From Planctomycetota bacterium (GTDB lineage: Bacteria; Planctomycetota; Planctomycetia; Isosphaerales; Isosphaeraceae), in assembly GCA_021791715.1 (NCBI GenBank), contig JAJYWB010000008.1, forward strand, positions 51,576-115,575: a stretch of DNA of 64,000 bases. The letters are read 5' to 3'. The position numbers were made by a program, and so were the translations under genes. The notes under the pieces were generated by a model that was not told where the DNA came from, ran no database searches, and saw only the letters and a program-made list of their open reading frames with translations. Positions 29,675 to 38,282 of this stretch are shown in pieces (the stretch's first letter is position 1; every line of letters begins with the position of its first letter).

Positions 29675-29707
29675 GTGAATTTAGCCTATCTGATTAAACA
29701 CGATCGA

Positions 29708-30793
29708 TTATCGAGAAAGAGATCGGCTCGAATTCGTGTAAACTTTAACGGGAAGAAAAACTTTCATGTTATTTCCTATAAGAAAAGGAATCGATGGAGG
29801 ATATTCGGAGAGATCTGATGAAATCAATGAGATCCGAAACACGCGAACTCCCTTAATGCTTGAAATATCATCGACGAAATAACATTTAGGAATATCAATT
29901 GGTATAATCTCTTTATATTCTTCAACATCATACCGATATTCGACGACTCTCGAAGCCTTCATTCCTAATTTCTGTTCTGTGAAAATCAATTTGCTCGGAT
30001 GGAACTCAAATTCGGGAACGATCTTTCCGGTCAAATGAATCCGAATCGGTTTCGCTCCGGGTTCGTCGGTCGTCACTTTGATTGATTCTTCATATTCATC
30101 GTCATTATCCGGAGGTATGTAATGAATATTCAGCGAAAATCGCTTGGTTCGGTCAGACCCCGTTTGAGGATCGCGGATCAGGCCGTCGATCGGTTTCAAA
30201 TCGAATCGGAATCGATCGGGGGAACTAAATTCAATCCGATCAACGACGACTACTTTCCAGGGTCGATCATCGGCGAGCACAATTGAGAAATGTAATTCCG
30301 AATTGATACCAGATCTGTGAACATCTTGATTAATAGAATTCGGAATCGCCTGTAAGGTGGAAAAAATATATGCAGAAAGCTGAAAAGACGCGGAAATCGT
30401 TCGAGGATTGCTGGAATGGGTCTCGAGCTTAGCTCTGATTCCAAATACGTTAAGACCGGACTTGCCGTTCGTGTCAATATCAAGCTTGACCGGTAATTTT
30501 TCTCCGGGTTTTAAACGTAATGGAAAAGTGATCCGATCTCGATCTTCAAAAATCATACAACCGCAGGTCCGATCAATTCCAGATACCTCAATGGTAGAGT
30601 GTGATGTATTCTCTAGATTTGTGACAAACTGAATTCGCTCTCCGGATATAAAATAATCCCGAAAACTATACTCCTTGACCTCGGGGTCGAAGAGAATCGG
30701 CATTTTATTCTTGCTAAAATACGCAACAACAGAAATGATCGAGAATACAACGATCGCAACGAACATGATGAAACATACTAAAATAAATTTCAT
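29708..30793 (-). CDS. Membrane-anchored DUF1573-like protein (divergent B type)
   Basis: The second ATG (30793) is chosen because AAGGAG lies seven bases upstream of it; the first ATG at 30808 has no such site. The 361-aa protein has one N-terminal membrane helix and then Ig-like beta modules. RTCGCMIF near residue 75 matches the TCGC/SCGCT signature of DUF1573 proteins, and LKPGEKLPVKLDIDTNG the following strand. A second module (GAKPIRIHLTGKIV) also fits. It is related to, but much diverged from, the B proteins of the cassettes upstream. It sits between the D gene of the last cassette and the glycosyltransferase 39 gene. Function unknown. Confidence 0.7.
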   Translation of the reverse strand: MKFILVCFIMFVAIVVFSIISVVAYFSKNKMPILFDPEVKEYSFRDYFISGERIQFVTNLENTSHSTIEVSGIDRTCGCMIFEDRDRITFPLRLKPGEKLPVKLDIDTNGKSGLNVFGIRAKLETHSSNPRTISASFQLSAYIFSTLQAIPNSINQDVHRSGINSELHFSIVLADDRPWKVVVVDRIEFSSPDRFRFDLKPIDGLIRDPQTGSDRTKRFSLNIHYIPPDNDDEYEESIKVTTDEPGAKPIRIHLTGKIVPEFEFHPSKLIFTEQKLGMKASRVVEYRYDVEEYKEIIPIDIPKCYFVDDISSIKGVRVFRISLISSDLSEYPPSIPFLIGNNMKVFLPVKVYTNSSRSLSR

Positions 30794-30830
30794 AAACGTC
30801 TCCTTCATTGTCGAGCGACTCTTACGACCA

Positions 30831-31934
30831 TCAAATTTTCTGTCGCATTCTACGCCTTCGGTAAATGACGATCGATGTTATCAATGCGACGACGACCACG
30901 TTGAAAATGACGATCGACCAAGATGAATTCGACCAGTCTTTCTTGTATAAAGCTCTTGACGGATCGGGATGTCGCGGAATATACCATTGCATGTATTTAT
31001 CAACTGAATCGAAAGTCTTTCGAGGTTTGTCGTTTTCTCCCCAAATATATACCATGCCTTTATCATCGACCACCGTCAGCCAATCCGGGAATTTGATCTC
31101 AAACGCATCCGATGGTAGATCTTTGTTGCAAATTATAATTTCATTAGTAATATACGATTTATGAGTCTTTCCTCGCTCCGTCGTCTCGGTACGAACTTCC
31201 AACGGGATAAAAACACCGTCTCCGCAATCTTGATACCGATCGGCCTCGATAGCAACCTTGATCGTGTGAAGCTTTGAAATTTTAACGGACATATCCTCCC
31301 TCCGAATCATAAAATTCAAGGAGGGATCGACGCTGATCAGAAGGTCCAACTCGGGATCTTTCCGTTGAATCGATAGCTCATAGCACTTTCGGGACGATGT
31401 CGAGGGAGTGGCGAAGATCCGTGCCGACGTGGATGATTTAACAAGATCCTTAAGCGGCCATGTATGGAAGGCGTAAAGAGCCTCAATTAACAGTCTGCCC
31501 TTGGTGTTCATTCCCAGACCGGTCTCGTTCGTTCGGCTCGGGCCGATCTCTCCCTGCGCTCTCGAGTAACTCGTTTCACCAAGTTTGGGCGGATTTTGCG
31601 GATCGTACCCGACGATACTTTTAAGTACCGTGGGTCCATTGTAAGTGTCGCGTATGCCCAAATGATCTCCGGACTTGGTCACGGGAATGAGATAATTTGT
31701 TTCAGTCGTGCGTTGTTCGTTATCCCTGAATGTGTAGATATAATCGGTCGCTAGTATGATCTGGCTCGATCTTATCTTCGGATCGGGTTGATATTCTTTG
31801 ACGTGAATCTTGAGGGTTCGAATCCCATCGATCGCGGCCTGATTGGCGCGAACGACATCGTCCAACGACATCGCATGATCTTGATCTGCCGAATTCAGAA
31901 TCGCGACGGATGCGAGCAGAACGATAGCAGTCAT
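30831..31934 (-). CDS. Cassette unit 6, D protein (exported, C-terminal anchor), divergent
   Basis: This 367-aa protein starts with a short signal peptide (MTAIVLLASVAILN), ends with one membrane helix and a basic tail (IVIFNVVVVALITSIVIY, then RRRRMRQKI), and has a beta-rich middle that could adopt a LolA/LolB-like fold. The opening SLDDVVRANQAAIDGIRTLK and the late segment FEIKFPDWLTVVDDKGMVYI align with the corresponding ends of the other D proteins, but the middle is strongly diverged. A GGGAGATTGGA ribosome site precedes the ATG. It follows the cysteine-rich gene of unit 6 by about 140 bases. Function unknown. Confidence 0.65.
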   Translation of the reverse strand: MTAIVLLASVAILNSADQDHAMSLDDVVRANQAAIDGIRTLKIHVKEYQPDPKIRSSQIILATDYIYTFRDNEQRTTETNYLIPVTKSGDHLGIRDTYNGPTVLKSIVGYDPQNPPKLGETSYSRAQGEIGPSRTNETGLGMNTKGRLLIEALYAFHTWPLKDLVKSSTSARIFATPSTSSRKCYELSIQRKDPELDLLISVDPSLNFMIRREDMSVKISKLHTIKVAIEADRYQDCGDGVFIPLEVRTETTERGKTHKSYITNEIIICNKDLPSDAFEIKFPDWLTVVDDKGMVYIWGENDKPRKTFDSVDKYMQWYIPRHPDPSRALYKKDWSNSSWSIVIFNVVVVALITSIVIYRRRRMRQKI

Positions 31935-32076
31935 TCCAATCTCCCAACTTCATCGAGTCGATGTTGATCGTGTCGATCTCCTCGAACAATCGATTCGAGG
32001 TGATCGACTCGATAGAAAGCAAATGGAGTAAATTGCCGATGATGAATCCGTTTGATAATCAACCCGGACGATCAAG

Positions 32077-32409
32077 TCAACACGCGCACGGCCCTAAATC
32101 GGTACCGTAACAGTAACAAGTCGATCCTCCTGGCGTAGTCCCATTACATTGATACGTGCTCAACGGGCCGCACGTATCATACCAAGATCCCTTCACGCAA
32201 GAACCGTATGTACCGGCACCTGATGTGATACATGTGGTTGTCCCGAAATTGTAGGGGCATGACAACGAAGTCGGGCAAACTGTCGCAGCCGGGATCGGGC
32301 AATAGTATCCAAGATAATCCGCCGACGCCTCTGAGATGAAGAAAAGTCCGATCGCGAGAATCGCGACGACGATATCCCAGTTTTTCTTCAGATTCGTTCG
32401 TGTGAACAT
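32077..32409 (-). CDS. Cassette unit 6, C protein (exported cysteine-rich)
   Basis: The ATG at 32409 is chosen for its GAGGAGGG ribosome site and because it directly starts a basic N-terminus and signal helix (WDIVVAILAIGLFFIS). The 110-aa precursor yields a mature chain of about 80 residues with 11 cysteines, ending GPCAC. Most cysteines are in short loops (CYCYG, SCPYNFGTTTC), implying a disulfide-knit small extracellular protein. It is quite unlike the other cassettes' C proteins in sequence. The gene begins about 20 bases after the end of the B gene. Not matched to any family I know. Confidence 0.7.
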   Translation of the reverse strand: MFTRTNLKKNWDIVVAILAIGLFFISEASADYLGYYCPIPAATVCPTSLSCPYNFGTTTCITSGAGTYGSCVKGSWYDTCGPLSTYQCNGTTPGGSTCYCYGTDLGPCAC

Positions 32410-32428
32410 CAGAAATAACCCTCCTCGT

Positions 32429-33637
32429 TCATAGGAAATTATGTGAAGTGTGAAGGTGATCGATTCCGGATTTTCCACCAGGAAAACCCACAGTTGATTG
32501 CGAATTATCTGAACCACTCTGTGATTGAGGATCCACGATCCATGTCGTATCGACCGGTGTGTGATCCAGAACAACGACTTTGGCCCTCGATTCGAACTTG
32601 ATCAAGCATTCGACTTCGCATCGATCGCCCGAGAAATCCCAGCCGATCCGTACCCGCCTCGATCCTTCTTTCTCATGAAATCGCGTCGGATCGTCGAGTC
32701 CGATCTCGGCCAGGCGAGTCGATCCGCCGTTCGATTTCAGCATCGTCACGGTCACGCCGCTCGGCGCGTCGATCAAAGTCGGTTCACCCAAGATTCTTCG
32801 ATCGATTCGTCTCAAGATCACTCGAACCGGCGTACCTGCGGATAATTCAATAATCCTCGGCGCCGCGACGATCGGCTCGGTGATCTCGCCTCGAATCGGA
32901 ACCTTCAACTCTTTTGTTCCATCGACGAGTAACTGAATCTCTCCCTGAATCATTCCCTCGCGGTCGTCGGGTTCGATCCGAGCGATAAAGCCTTCGGTTT
33001 GAGCGTCGCGCTCGACCGCGACCGTCCGATTGCAATTCACCGCGACGATTCGGTCGACCGTCCCTTCGGCTTGATGCCCGAGATGCTCGACATGGAACGC
33101 GACCGTTTTCGCCTTCCCTTTGCCGATCATGCCGAAATCGATCCGATCGGGAGCGACCTTGTGACTTTCAGGTAATTGTGCGTGGATCTGAATCGTCGAC
33201 GTTTGTTTTCGCTCCTTTCCTTCAAGGATCGCGATCGTCACGTTCTTCTCCTCCCCCTCGACATTCAACTTGACGCCGAAATGAACGTCAAGAGTCGTCC
33301 CCGGTTCGAGCGTCCCCGACATCGGCCTGACCTCGGTGCAACCGCACGACGGTCGCAGTTCAAACGCGATCGGTTTGGTTCCCCGATTCGCGATCGGGAA
33401 CGTCGATTCGACGACTTCTCCGGGATTCTTGGCCTTGATCGCGATCGGCAGGTCGATCGTATCGAGCGATTCGCCCCCCGCCGTCGAAGACAAAACCGAG
33501 AACCCCGCTGCGATCAATAACGACAACGATCCGAACCCGACCAATAAAATCACGGCGGATCGAATTCGGCGCGATCGTATTGAGCCGAGGGGCGTCTCGT
33601 TCATCGTCGATTCAACTCGCGGCGAGGATTCATTCAT
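32429..33637 (-). CDS. Cassette unit 6, B protein (membrane-anchored DUF1573-like), alpha-type C-terminus
   Basis: A 402-aa protein: short basic cytoplasmic N-terminus, one membrane helix (ILLVGFGSLSLLIAAGF, about residues 31-48), then Ig-like modules. The first carries the DUF1573 signature PSCGCTEVRPMSGTLEPG. Up to about residue 245 it is nearly identical to the B proteins of units 4 and 5. After PIRGEITEPIVAAPR it follows the alpha type (IIELSAGTPVRVILRRIDRR) shared with unit 4. It then continues about 50 residues past the end of the unit 4 protein into unrelated sequence. Its ATG overlaps the stop of the truncated sigma gene (TAATG), so translation is probably coupled. Confidence 0.8.
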   Translation of the reverse strand: MNESSPRVESTMNETPLGSIRSRRIRSAVILLVGFGSLSLLIAAGFSVLSSTAGGESLDTIDLPIAIKAKNPGEVVESTFPIANRGTKPIAFELRPSCGCTEVRPMSGTLEPGTTLDVHFGVKLNVEGEEKNVTIAILEGKERKQTSTIQIHAQLPESHKVAPDRIDFGMIGKGKAKTVAFHVEHLGHQAEGTVDRIVAVNCNRTVAVERDAQTEGFIARIEPDDREGMIQGEIQLLVDGTKELKVPIRGEITEPIVAAPRIIELSAGTPVRVILRRIDRRILGEPTLIDAPSGVTVTMLKSNGGSTRLAEIGLDDPTRFHEKEGSRRVRIGWDFSGDRCEVECLIKFESRAKVVVLDHTPVDTTWIVDPQSQSGSDNSQSTVGFPGGKSGIDHLHTSHNFL

Positions 33638-33987
33638 TATGATGAGGATCCGTTCATTCGCTTGAGTTTGCGCATCAGCCGATCTTTGAACAGTTTCACG
33701 TACGTTCGTCGTTCTTGATCGCCGAGATGCGCGATCGCGAGAGCCTCGGCGAACGATTCGGTGTCGTGGACGCCTTGACAGATTAGATCGAAAACGATCG
33801 CTTCACGCGTTGAGAGGCGAGAACGAATCGCCTCGATCCGTTCGATCGCGATTCGCCGTTCCTCGCCTCGTTCGAGCGAAATCGCGGGGTCGTCGTCATC
33901 CCTCCATAAGATATTCGAGTCGCGCGGGCCGAGTTCGACAGAATTCCGCGGAGTATTTTCGTCTTTCGTTGTAACCCTATCTTTCAA
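33637..33987 (-). pseudogene. Cassette unit 6, A: truncated ECF-like sigma factor
   Basis: Only the C-terminal half of the sigma factor remains (116 codons from the nearest ATG). Homology to the intact copies starts at RNSVELGPRDSNILWRDDDD and includes the full region 4-like helix-turn-helix (STREAIVFDLICQGVHDTES). All of region 2, which would bind the -10 element and core polymerase, is missing. A similar breakpoint occurs near 43800-43900. The reading frame is still open and still overlaps the B start, so it may be translated merely to couple B. Confidence 0.7.
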
Positions 33988-34048
33988 AAGGACATAGCTT
34001 TGCTATTTATCGGATTGATTCTCGCGCCGCTGATTGGCTTCGGTCGAC

Positions 34049-34198
34049 CTAGGCCGACGCATCCTGTTCGACGCTTTCGAGATCTTCAATGGCTGGTCCT
34101 CGATTCGATCGAATCGCATCTCGATCATCCCTCTGAACTCCTTCTCCGACATCGGTTTGGTGAAGCGTAACGTTCGATCCGATCTTGCAATGCTTCAA
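34049..34198 (-). CDS. Possible 49-aa small ORF overlapping the end of D (unit 5)
   Basis: A TTG at 34198 overlaps the D stop codon (TTGA) and opens a 49-codon frame ending at TAG 34049. The equivalent position after the unit 2 D gene (43969-44118) has an ORF of the same length and stop, with 36 of 49 residues identical (shared KIGSNVT, DDRDAIR, NRGPA, DLES, DASA). Most base differences are non-synonymous, so purifying selection is not evident. It may be a decaying remnant rather than a gene. Confidence 0.3.
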   Translation of the reverse strand: MKHCKIGSNVTLHQTDVGEGVQRDDRDAIRSNRGPAIEDLESVEQDASA

Positions 34199-35322
34199 TC
34201 GGGATGAATCTCTCCAACGTTTCGAGGCTTGAATCGATATATCAGGTAAGCGACGATCGCGATCGCGGGTGCGCCGATCAGCAAGTAGAGCGCGAGCGGC
34301 GAGATGCGACGCGGATCTCGAGGTTTCACGTCTTTGTGTTCGCTTTTGACGATCTTGCCTCCTTTGATGTGATAGATGTACGCGTCCTCGGGGATGTCGA
34401 TCTTCTCAAATACGATCGCAGGAGGTCGAGGGTGAAGTCGAATATTTTTAAACGTGTAAGTCTCATCCGACGCATGGATTACCTCATCCGGATTATTCAT
34501 GTTGGAATAGATTCGCATCAGCGTTTCGGAAGGAAACCATAATCCGGGAGCGATTTCCTCAAATCGATTGACTCGATAGACCTGAACCGGTTTCGTGGTC
34601 GATACGTCCACATTATATCCAATATCTAATATAGGCTGATAATTGCGTTCGATCGCCAGCCATAGATAACTGAAACAGATAACCTTGTCGCCTTCGTCGG
34701 ATTTTCGTACGACGGTATCACGAATCTTTACGCATTTCAAGCCTTGTTGAACGTCTTCACCGAGATATTCTAACATATAGTCGTGATGATTTCCATATCG
34801 TTTGCCGTAGGGATGATCCTTGAGAACGTCTTTTCCTCTAAGGTAAAGCGAAAGCGGGTAATAAAAGAATTCACGATGTCGGAACAAAGAATGAGGAAAT
34901 AACAACGACGGAGTTTCCACTCGCTTATCGACCACGTTCGACAATTTTCCGTCGATCAAGCTGACCGTTTTGGAACCGTCGCACGCGACGATTTCCGAAC
35001 CGCTCGTCGTTTCACCTTTTAGGTTTTTCGAGGTACGCTTCGACTCGAAACGATATTTCCGTCCTTGGTAAATGATGTGTATCGTTTCGTCGATGCTTGC
35101 GTAAAAAAATTCGGACGGTCCGAAATGCATGGAATCATTGTCCCAGAGCATCGAGTACGTCGCGTCGAATTCGATATCGTCGTACATTTTTTCGAACGCC
35201 GCGACGTTCTCGATAAGTTCGTTTGATATGGGCGTACCACGATCGTCTTTCGCCGATCCGATCGAGTGAACGGTAAAGAAACAGGTGAGTACAATAAACG
35301 ATCGGCCTACCAAACGTATCAT
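34195..35322 (-). CDS. Cassette unit 5, D protein (exported, C-terminal anchor)
   Basis: The ATG at 35322 has GGGAG nine bases upstream; an earlier in-frame start at 35355 lacks one. The 375-aa protein has a signal peptide (SFIVLTCFFTVHSIG), a beta-rich body with WLAIERNYQPI and FEEIAPGLWFPSE, and a C-terminal membrane helix (LYLLIGAPAIAIVAYLIY) followed by a basic tail. The body pattern (question-mark-like string of strands, W-L-A-I-x-R-N-Y, then G-x-W-F-P) recurs in every D protein of the array and resembles planctomycete LolA-like or outer-membrane-lipoprotein-sorting proteins; that match is tentative. Very similar to the D protein of unit 2. Confidence 0.75.
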   Translation of the reverse strand: MIRLVGRSFIVLTCFFTVHSIGSAKDDRGTPISNELIENVAAFEKMYDDIEFDATYSMLWDNDSMHFGPSEFFYASIDETIHIIYQGRKYRFESKRTSKNLKGETTSGSEIVACDGSKTVSLIDGKLSNVVDKRVETPSLLFPHSLFRHREFFYYPLSLYLRGKDVLKDHPYGKRYGNHHDYMLEYLGEDVQQGLKCVKIRDTVVRKSDEGDKVICFSYLWLAIERNYQPILDIGYNVDVSTTKPVQVYRVNRFEEIAPGLWFPSETLMRIYSNMNNPDEVIHASDETYTFKNIRLHPRPPAIVFEKIDIPEDAYIYHIKGGKIVKSEHKDVKPRDPRRISPLALYLLIGAPAIAIVAYLIYRFKPRNVGEIHPD

Positions 35323-35351
35323 CAAATATGCTCCCGCGAATAAAACCGCAA

Positions 35352-35858
35352 TCAATTACATGGTGTGCATAAGTAAGCCGCGTTCACGACCGGTAATGAT
35401 AGGCTTCCCTTACCCATACAGTCTGGAACGATGGAGGCGGAGCAGTTGCCGTTTTTCGATGCGCACGGTGTTCCGCTGAACCAATAATTGCAATTACTAC
35501 AAGAGACATTTATTGTCTTGGAAGTCTGATTGCAAGAGGTTCCTGTCGTCCCAGAGTATTGGCAAGTACATGCCTGAGCGATGGGGTTATTCGAGCATTG
35601 AACAGCCGCGCAAATCCTCAATGGCGAGCACTTGGGAGGATTCCGGGGGTCTGGAATCGATCCCGTCGTACAATCTCCGCAATTCACTCCGTTCGCCAGG
35701 TTCGCCGAACACGCGGATTTACCGATCGTGTAATTTTGTACGGGATTTTGAGAGTACGCTCGATATGGAATCCAAGGAATCAGAATGATCGAGAGAATCG
35801 ACGCGATGAATAACCATTGTTTGGGCGATCTGCTTCGTTCGGGTCTTGACAGTTCCAT
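35352..35858 (-). CDS. Cassette unit 5, C protein (exported cysteine-rich)
   Basis: The start is uncertain: the frame is open to 35990, with ATGs at 35990, 35927 and 35858. The last best fits a normal signal peptide (PKQWLFIASILSIILIPWI) and the layout of the unit 2 homologue. The mature chain of about 130 residues has 16 cysteines, including CGDCTTGSIPDP, SCNQTSKTINVSCSNCNYWF and a C-terminal AAYLCTPCN. It clearly resembles the unit 2 C protein. The CNQT core also appears in units 3 and 4. It follows B and precedes D as in the other units. Probably secreted and disulfide-bonded; no known family recognised. Confidence 0.7.
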   Translation of the reverse strand: MELSRPERSRSPKQWLFIASILSIILIPWIPYRAYSQNPVQNYTIGKSACSANLANGVNCGDCTTGSIPDPRNPPKCSPLRICAAVQCSNNPIAQACTCQYSGTTGTSCNQTSKTINVSCSNCNYWFSGTPCASKNGNCSASIVPDCMGKGSLSLPVVNAAYLCTPCN

Positions 35859-35997
35859 TGATGTCAAGTTTCCATTTAGAATCATCATGACAAAATCTGA
35901 GAATCGACTGATGGTATTCCGGGACATGGCTTGGTCGCTCCGTAATGTTGAGAATCTTGGTTTGAGGAATCGAATCTTTGGGCATTCCATTCCTATG

Positions 35998-37057
35998 TCA
36001 TCTACTCTCTATCGAATCGATGAGTCTGCATTCGACCGAGCACTGATCTCCCGAAAAATTGAATTGTATTCGAACTCGATTGTTCTTTTGATTCCGAAAT
36101 TCTGAAGCGTCGAAGATCCTTACATCAATACGCTGGATCGATCCGGTTTCTCGTTCTCCATTCATAACTTCGACACCTTTCGGAGCTTCTAACGACGTTA
36201 AATGACCGAGCGGTCCGCCGTCCAACCTTTTGAGCATGATATGGGCGACCTGACCGGTTCTCAAATCGAGCATCCTCGGCGCAGCGATGATCGGATCGGT
36301 GATCTCGCCGCAAATAGGAACCTTCAACTCCTTCGTTCCATCGACGAGTAACTGAATCTCTCCCTGAATCATTCCCTCGCGGTCGTCGGGTTCGATCCGA
36401 GCGATAAAGCCTTCGGTTTGAGCGTCGCGTTCGACCGCGACCGTCCGATTGCAATTCACCGCGACGATTCGGTCGACCGTCCCTTCGGCTTGATGCCCGA
36501 GATGCTCGACATGGAACGCGACCGTTTTCGCCTTCCCTTTGCCGATCATGCCGAAATCGATCCGATCGGGAGCGACCTTGTGACTTTCAGGTAATTGTGC
36601 GTGGATCTGAATCGTCGACGTTTGTTTTCGCTCCTTTCCTTCGAGGATCGCGATCGTCACGTTCTTCTCCTCCCCCTCGACATTCAACTTGACGCCGAAA
36701 TGAACGTCAAGAGTCGACCCAGGTTCGAGCGTCCCCGACATCGGCCTGACCTCGGTGCACCCGCACGACGGGCGCAGTTCAAACGCGATCGGTTTGGTTC
36801 CTCGATTCGCGATCGGAAACGTCGATTCGACGACTTCTCCGGGATTCTTGGCCTTGATCACGATCGGCAGGTCGATCGTATCGAGCGATTCGCCCCCCGC
36901 GGTGGCAGACAAAAACCGAGAACCCCGCGGCGATCAGTAACGACAACGAACCGAACCCCACAATCAAAATCAAAGCGGATCGCAGCCGGCGAGATCGTTT
37001 CGAGCGAACGGGCTGTTCGTTCATCGTCGATTCCACTCGCGGCGAGGATTCATTCAT
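35998..37057 (-). pseudogene. Cassette unit 5, B protein (DUF1573-like), frameshifted, beta-type C-terminus
   Basis: The N-terminal part starts at 37057, overlapping the sigma stop as in the other units, but the frame breaks after the membrane helix. A run of five A at 36911-36915 stands where other copies have four. The rest (304 codons) continues in another frame to 35998. Correcting one base restores a protein of about 350 residues with PSCGCTEVRPMSG. Its last 100 residues are of the beta type (MLDLRTGQVAHIMLKRLDGG), shared with unit 2 rather than units 4 and 6. It could be a true pseudogene, a sequencing error in a homopolymer, or slippage-dependent expression. Confidence 0.75.
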
Positions 37058-37776
37058 TGTGATGAGGATCCGTGCATTTGCTTGAGTTTGAGAATCAGCC
37101 GATCTTTGAACCGCTTCACGTACTTTCGTCGATCTTGATCGCCGAGATGCGCGATACCGAGAGCCTTGGCGAACGTTTCTGTGTCGTGGACGCCTTGACA
37201 GATTCGATCGAAAACGATCGCTTCACGGGTTGAGAGGCGAGAACGAATCGCCTCGATGCGCTCGATAGCGATTCGCCGTTCCTCGGCTCGTTCGAGCGAA
37301 ATCGCGGGGTCGTCGTCATCCCTCCATATCATATTCGAGTCGAGTCGGTCGAGTTCGACAAAATTCCTCGAAAGTTTTCCAAGTTTCTTTTGGACCGAGG
37401 ACGATCGTCGGGAACGTCGGAGGTCTCTCACGTTACGATGCGCCGCGATGAAGAGATAGTCGATCACGTCGAGGCGATCGCGATTGTAACGGTCGGCGTG
37501 GTCGAGGAATTCGACGATCGCGACCGCCGCGGCCGAGTCGCACGCGTCTTGATCTTCGCGAGGGTTGGCGGATCGAACGCGCCGCGATAAGCGATCGAGC
37601 GTCGCTTGCGCGAACGCTTCGCGCGCCGACCGATCTCCCGCTCGCACGCGAACGACGAGCGCGAGCAATCGATCGTCGTAAGAAACGAATGGTCGAACCA
37701 TCGTCCCTCGTTCCGCAATGGTGACGAATGCGAGCGTTAATGCGACCCGAACGATCTGAATCAAGCCGGGGTACAT
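37054..37776 (-). CDS. Cassette unit 5, A: ECF-like sigma factor
   Basis: The ATG at 37776 is supported by GGAGATATC directly upstream, a signal conserved in units 2 and 4; it gives 240 aa in all three. A later ATG (MVRPF, residue 26) is possible. Region 2-like sequence covers about residues 35-125 (DRLSRRVRSANPREDQDACD, IDYLFIAAHRNVRDLRRSRR) and a region 4-like helix-turn-helix about 175-235 (RLSTREAIVFDRICQGVHDT). No anti-sigma gene of a known family is adjacent. Unusually, the frame is also open upstream through a glycosyltransferase 39 fragment to 38211, so a 385-residue fusion could be read. Confidence 0.75.
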   Translation of the reverse strand: MYPGLIQIVRVALTLAFVTIAERGTMVRPFVSYDDRLLALVVRVRAGDRSAREAFAQATLDRLSRRVRSANPREDQDACDSAAAVAIVEFLDHADRYNRDRLDVIDYLFIAAHRNVRDLRRSRRSSSVQKKLGKLSRNFVELDRLDSNMIWRDDDDPAISLERAEERRIAIERIEAIRSRLSTREAIVFDRICQGVHDTETFAKALGIAHLGDQDRRKYVKRFKDRLILKLKQMHGSSSQ

Positions 37777-38211
37777 GATATCTCCGAGTCGGCCTCGAAT
37801 CAAGTATGGATGTCCGAGCGAGCGGCGAGTCGTTCTGGTCGCGTCGATCGGAACGCGCCGATCTTCTTCGATCATCGAGAGATCCGACGAATAGACAGGG
37901 CCGGGCTCGAAATCGACGCGCGTTCCCGGATTCGCCTGAACGCGATCGAAATCGAACTTGGATTGATCGAACAATAAGGGAACGACCGCGATCATCCGAG
38001 GCAGGGGAGGGTTGACGCGATAAAGGCCGAATTCGCCCGTTTTCCAGTGGAAAAGCCCCGCGGGAACGTGCGCCGTCTCGTCGACGACGAGGAATTGCCG
38101 GCCGATACCGAACAGTAACATACAAACATGAATTACCGATGCGATCGCCGAAATGATTCGATCGTCGTAGGTTAATCTAAGATCATTTAATTTAACATAT
38201 TTCATAATCAT
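37777..38211 (-). pseudogene. Glycosyltransferase 39 N-terminal fragment
   Basis: About 100 codons match the N-terminus of the intact GT39 gene at 27743-29674: one membrane helix, FLVVDETAHVPAGLFHWKTG and YRVNPPLPRMI. The match then dies out and the frame runs into the unit 5 sigma gene. The fragment sits just downstream of the unit 4 D gene, where unit 6 has its intact GT39. This marks a tandem duplication breakpoint. Confidence 0.75.
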
Positions 38212-38282
38212 AAATAATCCGGATAATAATAGCTATTAATTGATCGAGTGTATTGATGTACTTCGCTCGATACGATCGATTC

